In this document: in pieces, positions 56,556 through 64,000 of the stretch
How the letters are laid out: every line of letters begins with the position of its first letter
How positions within the stretch are numbered: position 1 is the first letter of the stretch
NCBI RefSeq assembly: GCF_002742635.1
Contig: NZ_PEGF01000002.1
Location: forward strand, 930,001 to 994,000
Source: Caulobacter sp. X
Lineage (GTDB): Bacteria > Pseudomonadota > Alphaproteobacteria > Caulobacterales > Caulobacteraceae
Length of the DNA stretch: 64,000 bases
Reading direction: 5' to 3'
Position numbers and translations under genes: made by a program
Notes under the pieces: generated by a model
Database searches by the model: none
Told to the model about the DNA's origin: nothing
What the model saw: only the letters and a program-made list of their open reading frames with translations

Positions 56556-56918
56556 CTATTTCACCGTGAAGGTCAAGGTCCCGTCCATGCGGTGGCCGTC
56601 GTCGGCCGCAGCCGCGTGCCAGGTGAGCTTGTAGGCGCCCGCCATCAGCCGGCCCTTGGGCGCGCCGGTGATGGTCTTGCGATCGGCCGAGACGCTGGTC
56701 TTGACCGGCGCCTTCATGCCGTCGGCCATGGCCAGCTCGAAGCTCGAGAAGGCCGGGGCGAGCTTTTCATTGAAGGTCAGGCGGATGGTCTTGGGCGCGG
56801 CGACCGTGGCGTTTGCCGCCGGATCGGAGGCCACCAGCTTGGCGTGGGCGCTGGCCTGGCCGCCGGCCAGGATCGAGGCCGACAGAACGGCGGTGGCGAG
56901 GAAAGCGCGATAGGTCAT
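56556..56918 (-). CDS. copC: Periplasmic copper-binding protein CopC
   Basis: 120 aa. After the signal (ASA cut) the mature protein begins His-Ala-Lys, giving the N-terminal His ligand of the Cu(II) site. LTFNEKLAPAFSSFEL and a late DDGHRMDGTLTF complete the CopC beta-sandwich. Partner of CopD. Upstream is a 63-bp gap to the second DUF2933 gene, on the same strand. Confidence 0.92.
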   Translation of the reverse strand: MTYRAFLATAVLSASILAGGQASAHAKLVASDPAANATVAAPKTIRLTFNEKLAPAFSSFELAMADGMKAPVKTSVSADRKTITGAPKGRLMAGAYKLTWHAAAADDGHRMDGTLTFTVK

Positions 56919-56981
56919 GGGGCGGGTCCTGTTGAAGGGCGACTTTGTCCTACGTGTCTACGCGGGACGCGGCCCGATCCC

Positions 56982-57251
56982 TCAAAACGCCTCAAGCCGT
57001 TCATCGCCCAATGCCACGCGGCCCTCAGGCGTCGGCTTTGGGGGCGGCGCCTGGGCAGGTCCGTCGCGGCCGTGGCGATGACCGCCATGACCGTGATGGA
57101 ACAGGTGCATCAGGGGACAGGCCAGCAGGAGCAGATAGGGCGCCAGGCCCAGGGCGTGAGCCCAGTGTTCGCGCAGGACGAAGAAGGACAGAACAAGGCC
57201 GGACGACAGCGCGGCCAAGGCGAGGGCGCGGTTTGTAAGGTTCAACGGCAT
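56982..57251 (-). CDS. DUF2933 small membrane protein (copy 2)
   Basis: 89 aa, two hydrophobic segments, with LAPYLLLLACPLMHLFHHGHGGHRHG. Same family as the protein at 23702. Begins the CopC-CopD series on the - strand, divergent from the secreted protein with the FixK box. Confidence 0.8.
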   Translation of the reverse strand: MPLNLTNRALALAALSSGLVLSFFVLREHWAHALGLAPYLLLLACPLMHLFHHGHGGHRHGRDGPAQAPPPKPTPEGRVALGDERLEAF

Positions 57252-57305
57252 CGGCCGTGCTCCACCGATTTTCCGTCCAGACTAGGCAAGGCGGGGATTT
57301 GGGCA

Positions 57306-57319
57306 TTGATCCGGATCAA
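57306..57319 (+). promoter_or_regulatory. Perfect FNR/FixK box
   Basis: TTGATCCGGATCAA, a perfect TTGAT-N4-ATCAA palindrome. It is centred about 61 bp before the ATG at 57374, so activation from -41.5 would give a 20-base leader. Links this small gene, and possibly the divergent DUF2933-CopC-CopD, to low-oxygen control via FixLJ-FixK. Confidence 0.75.
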
Positions 57320-57373
57320 GGCGATGGTCGGGGCGGCGCGCATCATGGAACACACTTGCAACGGAGGAACGCC

Positions 57374-57655
57374 ATGCGCGCGCTCGCTATCGCCTCGATA
57401 CTCGTCCTGACCGTCTCGGGAACGGCTTTTGCCCAGCAGCAACAGACCGCGACCCGTCCAGCTGCCGCCGACGCGCCGACGCACGAAATGTGCAAGTCGG
57501 TCATGGGCAAGGCCATGGACCGCACGGCGCCGCATGATCATGGGCGCGACAAGACCGGCGCTCCGACCTGGCCAAACGGCAAGGCCCTGACCAAGGCCGA
57601 AATGGAGCAGATGCATAAGACCTGCGCCGCGAAGATGGCGGGCGAGAAGAAGTAG
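57374..57655 (+). CDS. Small secreted protein, 93 aa
   Basis: Signal peptide (ALAIASILVLTVSGTAFA), then a Gln/Ala stretch and a short helix-rich part with EMCKSVMGKAMDRTAPHDHG and MEQMHKTCAAKM. Two Cys, several His and Met. GGAGGAAC ribosome site. Behind a perfect FixK/FNR box. Possibly a periplasmic copper-binding protein made at low oxygen. Confidence 0.7.
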   Translation: MRALAIASILVLTVSGTAFAQQQQTATRPAAADAPTHEMCKSVMGKAMDRTAPHDHGRDKTGAPTWPNGKALTKAEMEQMHKTCAAKMAGEKK

Positions 57656-57676
57656 GACGCAGAAGGCTTGGGTCGT

Positions 57677-58171
57677 ATGGGCAGCCAATTAAGCCAGACG
57701 GTGGACCTGACCGCCACGCCCGACGAGGTGTTTGACCACCTCGACGATCAGACCCGTCTGGCCGCCCATATGACCAAGTCGTCCATGATGATGGCCGGCG
57801 GCCGGATGTCGTACGACTTCGACGAAGGGCGCGGCCAGGTCGTGGGCTCCCATATTCGAATGGACGGCTCGGCTTTGGGATTGCGCTTGTTTGTCGACGA
57901 GGTGGTCACGGCCCGGGACCGACCCCATTCAAAACAGTGGGAAACGGCGGGCGCTTCACAGCTCGTCATTCTATCGGGCTATCGCATGGGGTTCGACATA
58001 ACGCCCACAGCCTTGGGCTCTCGCCTCACGGTTTGGATCGACTACGATCTTCCAACCGGGCCGCGCCGATGGCTCGGCTTGCTATTGGGGAGGTTCTACG
58101 GGCGTTGGTGCCTTGGCGGCACGACGGCTGACGCTGTGAAATACTTTAAAGGCAAGCGTGGCGGAAAGTGA
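57677..58171 (+). CDS. SRPBCC family protein
   Basis: 164 aa from the ATG at 57677. Opens QLSQTVDLTATPDEVFDHLDDQ, with RMSYDFDEGRGQVVGSHIRM and FVDEVVTARD strands and a C-terminal helix. Predicted lipid- or ligand-binding fold. A decayed relative follows at 58346. Ligand unknown. Confidence 0.7.
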   Translation: MGSQLSQTVDLTATPDEVFDHLDDQTRLAAHMTKSSMMMAGGRMSYDFDEGRGQVVGSHIRMDGSALGLRLFVDEVVTARDRPHSKQWETAGASQLVILSGYRMGFDITPTALGSRLTVWIDYDLPTGPRRWLGLLLGRFYGRWCLGGTTADAVKYFKGKRGGK

Positions 58172-58345
58172 TTGCGCTAGCCAGGTTCGTATTTTGCATG
58201 AAAGCCAACAAATATCTTATAAAGTCCGTCAGATTGTTATTCAATACTGAGCATTATTGATGTTGCGATATTTTTCTGAGAATTAGCTATTGGTATCCCG
58301 TATAGAGAATAATAGTTGGATTTTGCGATTTCATGAATTGCTAAG
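58172..58345. other. AT-rich insertion-like spacer
   Basis: This stretch is clearly AT-rich (for example ATATCTTATAAAG and GATATTTTTCTGAG), in sharp contrast to the GC-rich surroundings. No gene. It replaces the 5' half of the SRPBCC-related remnant that follows. Likely foreign DNA left by an insertion or deletion; no intact insertion-sequence ends are seen. Confidence 0.55.
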
Positions 58346-58678
58346 ATCGGCCTTTCTCTGGCGGTCGACGAGGTCGTGACCAAACGCGATCCGCACCGTC
58401 CCAAGGCCTGGCGAACCACCGGCGCCACCCGCCTGCTCATCCTTTAAGCCGACAAGATGGGCCTTGATCGCTCGCCCACGCCCAACGGTTCGAAGCTGCG
58501 AGTCTGGATCCGCTACGCGCTTCCCAAGGGCCAAGCCGGCCGCCTGCTTGGGCTCCTGACGGCCCCCGCCTATGCGCGCTGGTGCGTGGGCCGGATGGCG
58601 CGCGACGCCGCCGAGCACTTTTCGGCGCCAGCCGACCGCCCGGCGAGTGTCGCGGCGGCGCGTCCCAAGATGCGCTAG
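58346..58678 (+). pseudogene. 5'-truncated SRPBCC paralogue
   Basis: From 58346 the frame reads IGLSLAVDEVVTKRD, matching LGLRLFVDEVVTARD of the intact gene at 57677, then meets an in-frame TAA (58445-58447) and continues MGLDRSPTPNGSKLRVWIRYA, similar to the intact MGFDITPTALGSRLTVWIDYD. Missing its first half and interrupted by a stop, it is a pseudogene from tandem duplication. Confidence 0.75.
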
Positions 58679-59961
58679 TCCAAGGCATCGAGGACGAAGA
58701 CCGGCGCGAAGCCCCCGCCGGGGGTCCGAAAATTGGTCGTCTGGCCCTGATAGACGCGGGCGGCGAGCAGCAGCGGCGCGCCGCGATAGGTGTAGAGGCG
58801 CACGTCGAGCTTCAGGCTCTGAATCTCGCCGTCAATCCGGATCCGGCGCTCGCTGGGCGGGGCCAGCCCCTGGGCGATGTAGCCGCCCTGCTGGATCTGC
58901 GACCAGACGCGCTGGGTCAGCTTGTCGCCGCGATAGACCGCCTTGCCGCCATGACCGCCGGCGGGCTTGAAGAACAGCCCCTTGCGCCTGGTCCACAGCC
59001 CTTCGGCGTTCTGGGCGGTGACCAGGGTGGTCGGCGGAACGGCCGTAAGGCTGTTCTGTTGATCCGGCGATAGTCCCCAACGCGCGGCGGCTGACGGATC
59101 GGACAACAGGGCCAGGTTGCGCTTGTCGGCGAACAGGGCGTGGTTGCGCGGATTGGGCGTGACCACGACCGCCCCGGCCAGATAAGCCTCCCGCAGGGCC
59201 CTATGCTCGGCGGCCTCGAGCGAGAAATCGACCAGGCGATTATAAACGATGTCGATCGTCTCCCCTTCGTGCCGCAACCCGCCCTCGGCGAAGCGCAGTT
59301 GGGCCGGGTCGAGGATCCAGGCCTTCAAGCCTTGCCGTTCAAAGAAACGCTGGGCGATGAGAAACTCGGGGTAGAGGTACTGGTCCTGGGGGCCATCATC
59401 GACCAGGGCGATGGTCCGCGGCGGGCTTAGCCGCCCTTGCAGGCGCCATTCGGTGAGGAACATGCGCCAGACCGCGGGCTCGAATTGGGCGAGCAGGGGC
59501 GCGCCCAACGCCGCCTCGGCTTCACGGCAGCAGGCGGTCTGCGCCCGCGCGAGGAAGGCGTTGAGGAAGGCGCCGCCGGCGTTGGTGTTGACCTCGATGA
59601 GCCTGGGGCCATCTGGGCCCAGGTGAAAGTCGTAGCCCATGAAGACGCCGCGCGGACCCAAATCCGCACGGGCGATGTCGGGAGCCCACTCCAGAACCGT
59701 CGCCTGATAGGCCGGGCTCTGCGCGGCCGCCTCGATGGCGGCGACAACATCGGCCATGGCCGACAGGTCGCGGCTGGAGAGGAACACCGGGCCTTGGGAG
59801 AAAAGGTGGGGCCTGGCCGACAGCAGCGCGGCGAGAAGGTCCGCGTCGCGCGTTTGCGCCTCGATCGCCGCCCGCAGGCCGGCGCCATCCAATGTGATGC
59901 AAAAGCAATCCCTGTTCAGCACCGCGTCAAGATCGCCTCTGGCGCCGCTGTCATCGGGCAT
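58675..59961 (-). CDS. ATP-grasp-like protein, 428 aa
   Basis: Start at ATG 59961. RLIEVNTNAGGAFLNAFL and a late GLFFKPAGGHGGKAVYRGDKL look like ATP-grasp metal- and phosphate-binding strands, with DIVYNRLVDF as in circularly permuted ATP-grasp proteins. Such enzymes join a carboxylate and an amine with ATP; substrate unknown. Overlaps the 3' end of the upstream membrane protein gene by 11 bp. Confidence 0.7.
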   Translation of the reverse strand: MPDDSGARGDLDAVLNRDCFCITLDGAGLRAAIEAQTRDADLLAALLSARPHLFSQGPVFLSSRDLSAMADVVAAIEAAAQSPAYQATVLEWAPDIARADLGPRGVFMGYDFHLGPDGPRLIEVNTNAGGAFLNAFLARAQTACCREAEAALGAPLLAQFEPAVWRMFLTEWRLQGRLSPPRTIALVDDGPQDQYLYPEFLIAQRFFERQGLKAWILDPAQLRFAEGGLRHEGETIDIVYNRLVDFSLEAAEHRALREAYLAGAVVVTPNPRNHALFADKRNLALLSDPSAAARWGLSPDQQNSLTAVPPTTLVTAQNAEGLWTRRKGLFFKPAGGHGGKAVYRGDKLTQRVWSQIQQGGYIAQGLAPPSERRIRIDGEIQSLKLDVRLYTYRGAPLLLAARVYQGQTTNFRTPGGGFAPVFVLDALD

Positions 59962-60444
59962 GACGGTCCTCCGCCCATGCAGGCCCTGGCGGGCCGCCCA
60001 GCGCCAGCACAAGACTAAGAAGCCACAGTCCGGCCGGCATGATCAGCAGCCAGCGAAAGTCCGATCCCAAGGCGAAATTCACCGCGGCCATCGTTCCGAC
60101 CGACAGGGTGCCGGCCACGGCCAACAGGGCAAGCTCGCTGCGGCTGGCTTTCCGGTGGCCGAGCCGAACGCTCGCGCCGATCACGAGCACGCCGACGGCC
60201 GCCATCTGTCCGCCGAGCACCGTGAACACCAGGTGCAACCATGGTTCGAGGCGGGGCTGGGCGGCCCTGAGCGCGTCGTGTCCGACGCCGAAGAAGCGCA
60301 GGTCCTCCGCAAGGACCGGCGGCCTTTGAAATAGGTCCCGAGCCAGACCTGATAGGCCCCACACAGGCCGATCAAGGCGACCGCGCAGCCTCGCAGACCG
60401 CGGCGCGAAGTCGGATGATCAAGTGACGTCCCGCGGTTCTGCAT
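59951..60444 (-). pseudogene. Small four-helix membrane protein, frameshifted
   Basis: N-terminus (CAVALIGLCGAYQVWLGTYF) reads from the ATG at 60444; near 60320 the frame shifts and continues (RPPVLAEDLRFFGVGHDALRAA, HLVFTVLGGQMAAVGVLVIGA, FRWLLIMPAGLWLLSLVLAL) to 59951. One base missing in an AAA run would restore about 164 aa. Family not identified. Coupled to the ATP-grasp-like gene. Confidence 0.6.
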
Positions 60445-60632
60445 CTCTGGACCGATCGGTGTCAGCTCCAGGAAGCCCAGAGCGCTGCATCTGAAACACC
60501 ATCTTCAGCGCCGTCCGCCGCAAAGACAATGATCCACATCAACCGCGCGCGCGGACGCGCCGTCGTTGACCACGTCCGCCGCCGCCCGTCAGCCTCGTCG
60601 AACGGCCCGCCTCAAGGCCGGTGGTCCCGATG

Positions 60633-60884
60633 CTAGCGAAATGGGAGGGGTTCGCCATCGGATCGCAGGCGGCGGCGTCCCACGACCTTGGCGTCGTCGC
60701 AGCTGACGAGATTCCGCCGGTCCCAGGCGTCCAATTCCTCGATCGGATAGAGCACGGCCTTGCCGATTTTGACAAAGGGAGGGCCGATGCGTTGGGCGCG
60801 CCAATTTTCGAGGGTGCCGATCGAGACCTCGCCGCGATAGCGCTCGGCGACCTCCTCGGTGGTCAGGAACTTCTCGTCGGCCAT
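60633..60884 (-). CDS. Excisionase/AlpA-like helix-turn-helix protein
   Basis: 83 aa from ATG 60884. FLTTEEVAERYRGEVSIGTLENW and RIGPPFVKIGKAVLYPIEELDAWD is the HTH_17 excisionase-type fold, with a basic tail. Typical small DNA-binding gene of integrative elements. Marks the start of an element-like region. Confidence 0.8.
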   Translation of the reverse strand: MADEKFLTTEEVAERYRGEVSIGTLENWRAQRIGPPFVKIGKAVLYPIEELDAWDRRNLVSCDDAKVVGRRRLRSDGEPLPFR

Positions 60885-61118
60885 GAGGTCGGCTCCCGGC
60901 GCCCGCGCCGGCGCCCACCGGATCGGGGCCGTCCATTCACGTGGGCTCATGGGCCTTCACCTTGGCGCGGCGGGGCGTTCAAGCAACCCGGCCCGGGGCA
61001 AGACCGGGACCAGGCGATGTCGATAGCGCCCAGCGCGTACGAAAAGCGGAGTTGGCGATACGAGGGCGGGCGGAGTCAGATCGTGGCGGGCGGCCGGTAG
61101 GGTAACGGCCGTCGCCAG

Positions 61119-61430
61119 ATGTCTTGCAAGACGAGCCGCTTCCGGTTCGCCAGTCACGAGTCCCACACGCACTATGAACTGCTCCCGCCACCCCGGCTGC
61201 TCTACACGAAGGAGGCGGCGCGCTTCGTCAGCCTCTCGCCAAGGACCATGGAAAAGCATCGCTCCTACCGAACGGGGCCAGCCTATTCGAAGCTCGGCGG
61301 CAGGGTCGTTTACCGCATCGCGGATCTGCAGACATGGGTCGCGCTCGGCGCCCGGACCTCAACCAGCGACGTCGGCGTGGGGGTCGTTTATCCGGCCAAG
61401 GCGCGCTTCCGAACAGAGGGCGGCGCCTAG
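61119..61430 (+). CDS. HTH_17-type DNA-binding protein
   Basis: 103 aa. LLYTKEAARFVSLSPRTMEKHR and YSKLGGRVVYRIADLQTWV give the same excisionase-like winged helix, with an odd N-terminal extension (FASHESHTHYEL). Faces away from the gene at 60633. Probable regulator or excision factor of the element. Confidence 0.75.
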   Translation: MSCKTSRFRFASHESHTHYELLPPPRLLYTKEAARFVSLSPRTMEKHRSYRTGPAYSKLGGRVVYRIADLQTWVALGARTSTSDVGVGVVYPAKARFRTEGGA

Positions 61431-61438
61431 CGCCTCCA

Positions 61439-61717
61439 CTAGGCTTGGCCCGTCTTGGCCGTGAGGAGGTCCTTGTAGCCGGTCGTCGTCATCCACTCGG
61501 CCCGCTTCAAGTGCGTCTCCCAGCAGGCGCGGGCCGAGGCCTCATCCTGGGCGGCGTCGCGGTGCAGCACCAAGAGCGCGACTTCGCGCCAGTCAGCCTC
61601 GTCCCGGCGGGCGTCGAGCAGGCGCAGGTAGACGACCAGATGCTGTAGGTCGTAGTCCGTCAGGCTCTCGGACCAGGGCGCCAGGTCGGCGATCTCAGGA
61701 TCGAGCACGGGCGCCAT
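61439..61717 (-). CDS. Small integrative-element protein, DUF2285-associated
   Basis: 92 aa from ATG 61717. LTDYDLQHLVVYLRLLDARRDEADWREVALLVL and CWETHLKRAEWMTTTGYKDLL, given here in parts, is a pattern I know from small proteins beside DUF2285 genes in alphaproteobacterial ICEs; the exact family name is not certain. Function unknown. Confidence 0.65.
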   Translation of the reverse strand: MAPVLDPEIADLAPWSESLTDYDLQHLVVYLRLLDARRDEADWREVALLVLHRDAAQDEASARACWETHLKRAEWMTTTGYKDLLTAKTGQA

Positions 61718-61904
61718 GCGCGTCCTCCGTCTGGTCTTCGTCTTCGTCTGGACGGTCCCGCCACAGCGTGTCGGGGCCGTCCAACCCGGCGATGAATGAC
61801 CCGGCTTCCGCCCAGGCGCAACCGGCGCCGACGCCGGCCGCCCCTCGACAGCCCTTGGACCTTTGGCCAGACTTTTAGTCCTGCGCCATGATGAGCGGGT
61901 CGCC

Positions 61905-62798
61905 ATGTCGGCGGATCGGACGCCATTGCCGCCCTGGAGGTCCCAAGAGGCCTATCGCCCCCTGCTCGCGGCCGACCCGTCGGTGTGGGCCTGGGAATTT
62001 GGGCGACGACAGGCCGTGGCCGAGGCGCAGGATCTGGCCGGCGTCGTCCCGGGTCTCTGTTTCGTGGGCGAAGGCCCAGGCGCCGACCCGGTTCCTACGG
62101 TGCTTTGGCGCTGGCAAGCCGACAGTTCGGTGCCGGTGCTGAGCCTGACACCGGCGATGGTCGAGGATCCAGACGCCCTCGATCTGCGCGGGCTCGACTT
62201 GGCCGTCATCGTGGTGCGCACGCAGGATGGCCATCAACACGTGATGGTCAGCGACGGCGCGCGGCGTCTTCGCTTCGCCGTGGCCGACGGCGACGTCCTG
62301 GCCGGACCCGTGCGTTGCCGGTTCCATCTGCCCGCCTATAGCGTCGGCGTGGCGTCGATGGACGGCCTGCGTTCGCTGATCGCGTTGCGCGACACCGGAC
62401 GACTGTCATCGGTTGGACGAGGTTCGCGCTCGAAGGCCACGCGCTGGGTTCAAATGCTTCGGGCGCACGACGCCCGGCGCGCGGGGGCCAGCCAGCGCGA
62501 CATCGCCATGCTGCTGTTCGGGGAGGCCCGGGTTCACGAGGATTGGGGCGGCCGATCCGACTATATGCGCATGCGCGTCCAGCGCTTGCTGCGCGCCGCC
62601 GAGGATCTCGTCGCGGGCGGCTACCGCGCGCTCTGCGGCCTGCGGCCGGCCCGCACCGATCCGCCCAAGACCGTCGAGGTCTGGCGCTCCGCCGGCTGGA
62701 GAGGCGGGAGCGCGGTCATGCTGCTGCTGTCCGGATCTTTCCTGGGGACATCGTGTGCGCTGACGGGAGATCTGCACGGCCTGTGCCGGCTTTGGTAG
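61905..62798 (+). CDS. DUF2285 (RovC-like DNA-binding) protein
   Basis: 297 aa from ATG 61905. The C-terminal part (MLRAHDARRAGASQRDIAML, then VHEDWGGRSDYMRMRVQR and GGYRALCGL) is DUF2285/RovC-type. N-terminal half contains LAADPSVWAWEFGRR like the transcriptional-regulator domain often fused to it. The last 40 residues are hydrophobic and may be extra. Regulator of an integrative element. Confidence 0.7.
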   Translation: MSADRTPLPPWRSQEAYRPLLAADPSVWAWEFGRRQAVAEAQDLAGVVPGLCFVGEGPGADPVPTVLWRWQADSSVPVLSLTPAMVEDPDALDLRGLDLAVIVVRTQDGHQHVMVSDGARRLRFAVADGDVLAGPVRCRFHLPAYSVGVASMDGLRSLIALRDTGRLSSVGRGSRSKATRWVQMLRAHDARRAGASQRDIAMLLFGEARVHEDWGGRSDYMRMRVQRLLRAAEDLVAGGYRALCGLRPARTDPPKTVEVWRSAGWRGGSAVMLLLSGSFLGTSCALTGDLHGLCRLW

Positions 62799-62935
62799 AC
62801 GTCGTGCAGGAAACCGGTAGGCGTGGACGGGAATTCGGCGCGGACCGCACGACGGCGCCAATTTTCCGGCGCGACCGCCGAGCCTCGCGGCGCCGGTGAT
62901 TCCGGGGCGAGCGGATCAGGCGCTTCAATAAAGCC

Positions 62936-63325
62936 ATGGCCAAGCCCCTCGTCGCCGCCGTCCCGCCCCCGCTCGTCCCGGAATCCGTGGAACCAGCCGG
63001 CGTCGCCCTGTGCCTGGCGCGTCTGGCCTGGGAGTTCCTGCGACGAAATCCTCGCTACCGCGCGGACTATGCGCGCCTGCGAGCTGGCGCGATGGAGACC
63101 CTGCCCGGGCACTGGGGCTTGCGGGCGCCGGTCGATCCGGACGCGGTCGACATCGCCGTCGATGCGATCTGGCGCGGCCCACCAATCCTCGACGTTCCCC
63201 GCCAGCGGCGGGCCAGGACTATTCGTCCGGTGGCAGCATCCTTGGCAGATTCTCCGCCAACCAGCGCTCGGTGTTCTCGTCCCGCTTGTCCAGATGATCC
63301 TCGAGACTGTCGAACGGGCGCTTGA
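62936..63325 (+). CDS. Transcriptional-regulator-domain protein of ICE type
   Basis: 129 aa. LAWEFLRRNPRYRADYARLR is the signature of the small regulator domain (DUF6499/RovC N-terminal type), with HWGLRAPVDPDAVDIAVDAIW. The last 35 codons overlap the convergent XRE gene and have poor composition, so the true end may differ. Confidence 0.6.
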   Translation: MAKPLVAAVPPPLVPESVEPAGVALCLARLAWEFLRRNPRYRADYARLRAGAMETLPGHWGLRAPVDPDAVDIAVDAIWRGPPILDVPRQRRARTIRPVAASLADSPPTSARCSRPACPDDPRDCRTGA

Positions 63326-63713
63326 ACGCCTCGATCAGGATGGCCGGGCCGATGTGGGTCATCCGGTCTCCGACCTTGTCGCTGAACCGACGGAACGAGG
63401 CCAATTGAATGGAGACGATCTTATTGTCCATGCTGCGCAGGGCGTGGTCAGGCGAGCCGAGCATCAGCGTGTCCATGATGCCGGCCGGATCGCTGTCGGT
63501 GGCCTCGCCGAACCGCCAGATCTTGGCGATGTCCAGCGGACCCTGGCCAGCTTCGAAGCTGTAATAGCTGCGCAGCGGCATGCCCATGGCGTCGGCGACC
63601 GCGCGGGCGCTCATGTGGCGCAAGCCGCGGATCAGTTTCAGGGTCTTTGACAGGAGCTGGCGCTGACGCTCCAGGTCCTCGGATGCGCGTTTGACCAAAG
63701 CTGTACTCGACAC
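63219..63713 (-). CDS. XRE-type helix-turn-helix regulator
   Basis: 164 aa. LIRGLRHMSARAVADAMGMP and SYYSFEAGQGPLDIAKIWRF is a phage-repressor-like HTH; the rest (MDNKIVSIQLASFRRFSDK, then GPAILIEAFKRPFDSLEDHL) may mediate dimerisation. Typical element or prophage regulator. 3' end overlaps the + strand gene. Confidence 0.75.
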   Translation of the reverse strand: MSSTALVKRASEDLERQRQLLSKTLKLIRGLRHMSARAVADAMGMPLRSYYSFEAGQGPLDIAKIWRFGEATDSDPAGIMDTLMLGSPDHALRSMDNKIVSIQLASFRRFSDKVGDRMTHIGPAILIEAFKRPFDSLEDHLDKRDENTERWLAENLPRMLPPDE

Positions 63714-63826
63714 TGGCTACAGACATGAGTCCTCACGCGAACCCATGGTCAAAGCACAACCCTACGTATTCCGGGCTGTTGGGCCACATTTAATGTCGCC
63801 TGGCCGACCACCAAGCGTGTTCATCC

Positions 63827-64000
63827 GTGTCCGTGCGAATTTTCCGGAAGGCCGTACCGGATTCCTGCACGGTTCATGCAGACTGGCGGTTCGGCGGCGA
63901 ACCAGAGGGCGGCCCGACGTCGAAAAACGGCGTCAAACGCTGGAAGTCGCCGAGAAATGCGCTCGCCGACGTGTTCGCCCGCGTCGAAGGGTCGACCCGT
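63827..64000 (+). CDS. Partial open frame running off the right edge
   Basis: From a GTG at 63827 (alternative 63833) the frame stays open to the end of the window: VSVRIFRKAVPDSC, then WRFGGEPEGG and KRWKSPRNALADVF. Looks protein-like but no family is recognised and no good ribosome site is visible. May be the start of the next gene of the element. Confidence 0.3.
   Translation, partial: MSVRIFRKAVPDSCTVHADWRFGGEPEGGPTSKNGVKRWKSPRNALADVFARVEGSTR

Overview
This is a high-GC (roughly 70 %) chromosomal or megaplasmid segment of an alphaproteobacterium, most likely from the Caulobacter/Phenylobacterium group. The grounds are protein style, FixLJ-type signalling, alphaproteobacterial integrative-element genes at the right edge, and pervasive ATGA/GTGA start-stop overlaps. 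Nearly all of it is a heavy-metal (Zn/Co/Cd, Hg, Cu/Ag) resistance island with an inserted oxygen-sensing and nucleotide-salvage block.

Layout. (1) 1-11.4 kb, + strand: the 3' part of a P1B-4 (SPC-motif) ATPase with three small coupled genes; a CzcI-like protein and czcCB-X-A, where X is an unrecognised periplasmic protein; a terminator; an orphan flagellar rod gene (flgC-like); czcD; a DUF190 protein; and a 58-aa protein. (2) 11.5-15.2 kb: a frameshifted acyltransferase-3 gene, two small - strand genes, and a mercury module (merR divergent from merT and a Cys-rich GDCCVxC protein) with no visible merA. (3) 15.3-22.3 kb, - strand: a Cu/Ag efflux operon of a Cys-rich leader protein and cusC-cusB-cusA-cusF, CusB carrying a fused CusF domain. 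(4) 22.5-36.1 kb: DUF305, ICMT-like and DUF2933 genes; an MBL/beta-CASP, AMP-phosphorylase-like and PRPP-synthase-like operon; FixJ-like regulator 1; oleate hydratase; the Cu ATPase CopA; a heme-PAS FixL with FixJ; and a single-domain receiver.

(5) 36.1-43.6 kb, - strand: DUF411, and an operon aldehyde dehydrogenase-alcohol dehydrogenase-CopA oxidase-CopB-MFS, preceded by a Met-rich protein. (6) 43.7-48.9 kb, - strand: a tightly overlapping operon of lipoprotein, membrane NAD(P)H/FAD/2Fe-2S oxidoreductase, membrane b-type-like protein, seven-heme cytochrome c, DUF1622 protein and Csp1-like copper store, behind a CueR-like MerR. It looks like a transmembrane electron conduit devoted to copper and is the most interesting system here. 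(7) 49-57.7 kb: a CnrYXH-like sigma/anti-sigma module with a frameshifted sigma gene, a second CopA-CopB-CusF set (CopA lacks a normal start codon), a second frameshifted acyltransferase, CopD-CopC, a second DUF2933, and a small secreted protein behind a perfect FNR/FixK box. (8) 57.7-64 kb: an SRPBCC gene with a decayed neighbour, an ATP-grasp-like gene, a frameshifted membrane protein, and a cluster of excisionase-like, DUF2285-like and XRE-type genes typical of an integrative element.

Together the genes cover export from the cytoplasm (P-type ATPases, CDF), trans-envelope efflux (Czc, Cus), periplasmic oxidation and sequestration (CopA/B/C, CusF, Csp, Met-rich proteins) and sensing (MerR types, CnrYXH-like, FixLJ). 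Several frames are broken by one- or two-base indels (12.34, 50.82, 54.76 and 60.32 kb). I cannot tell from sequence alone whether these are real decay or assembly error.
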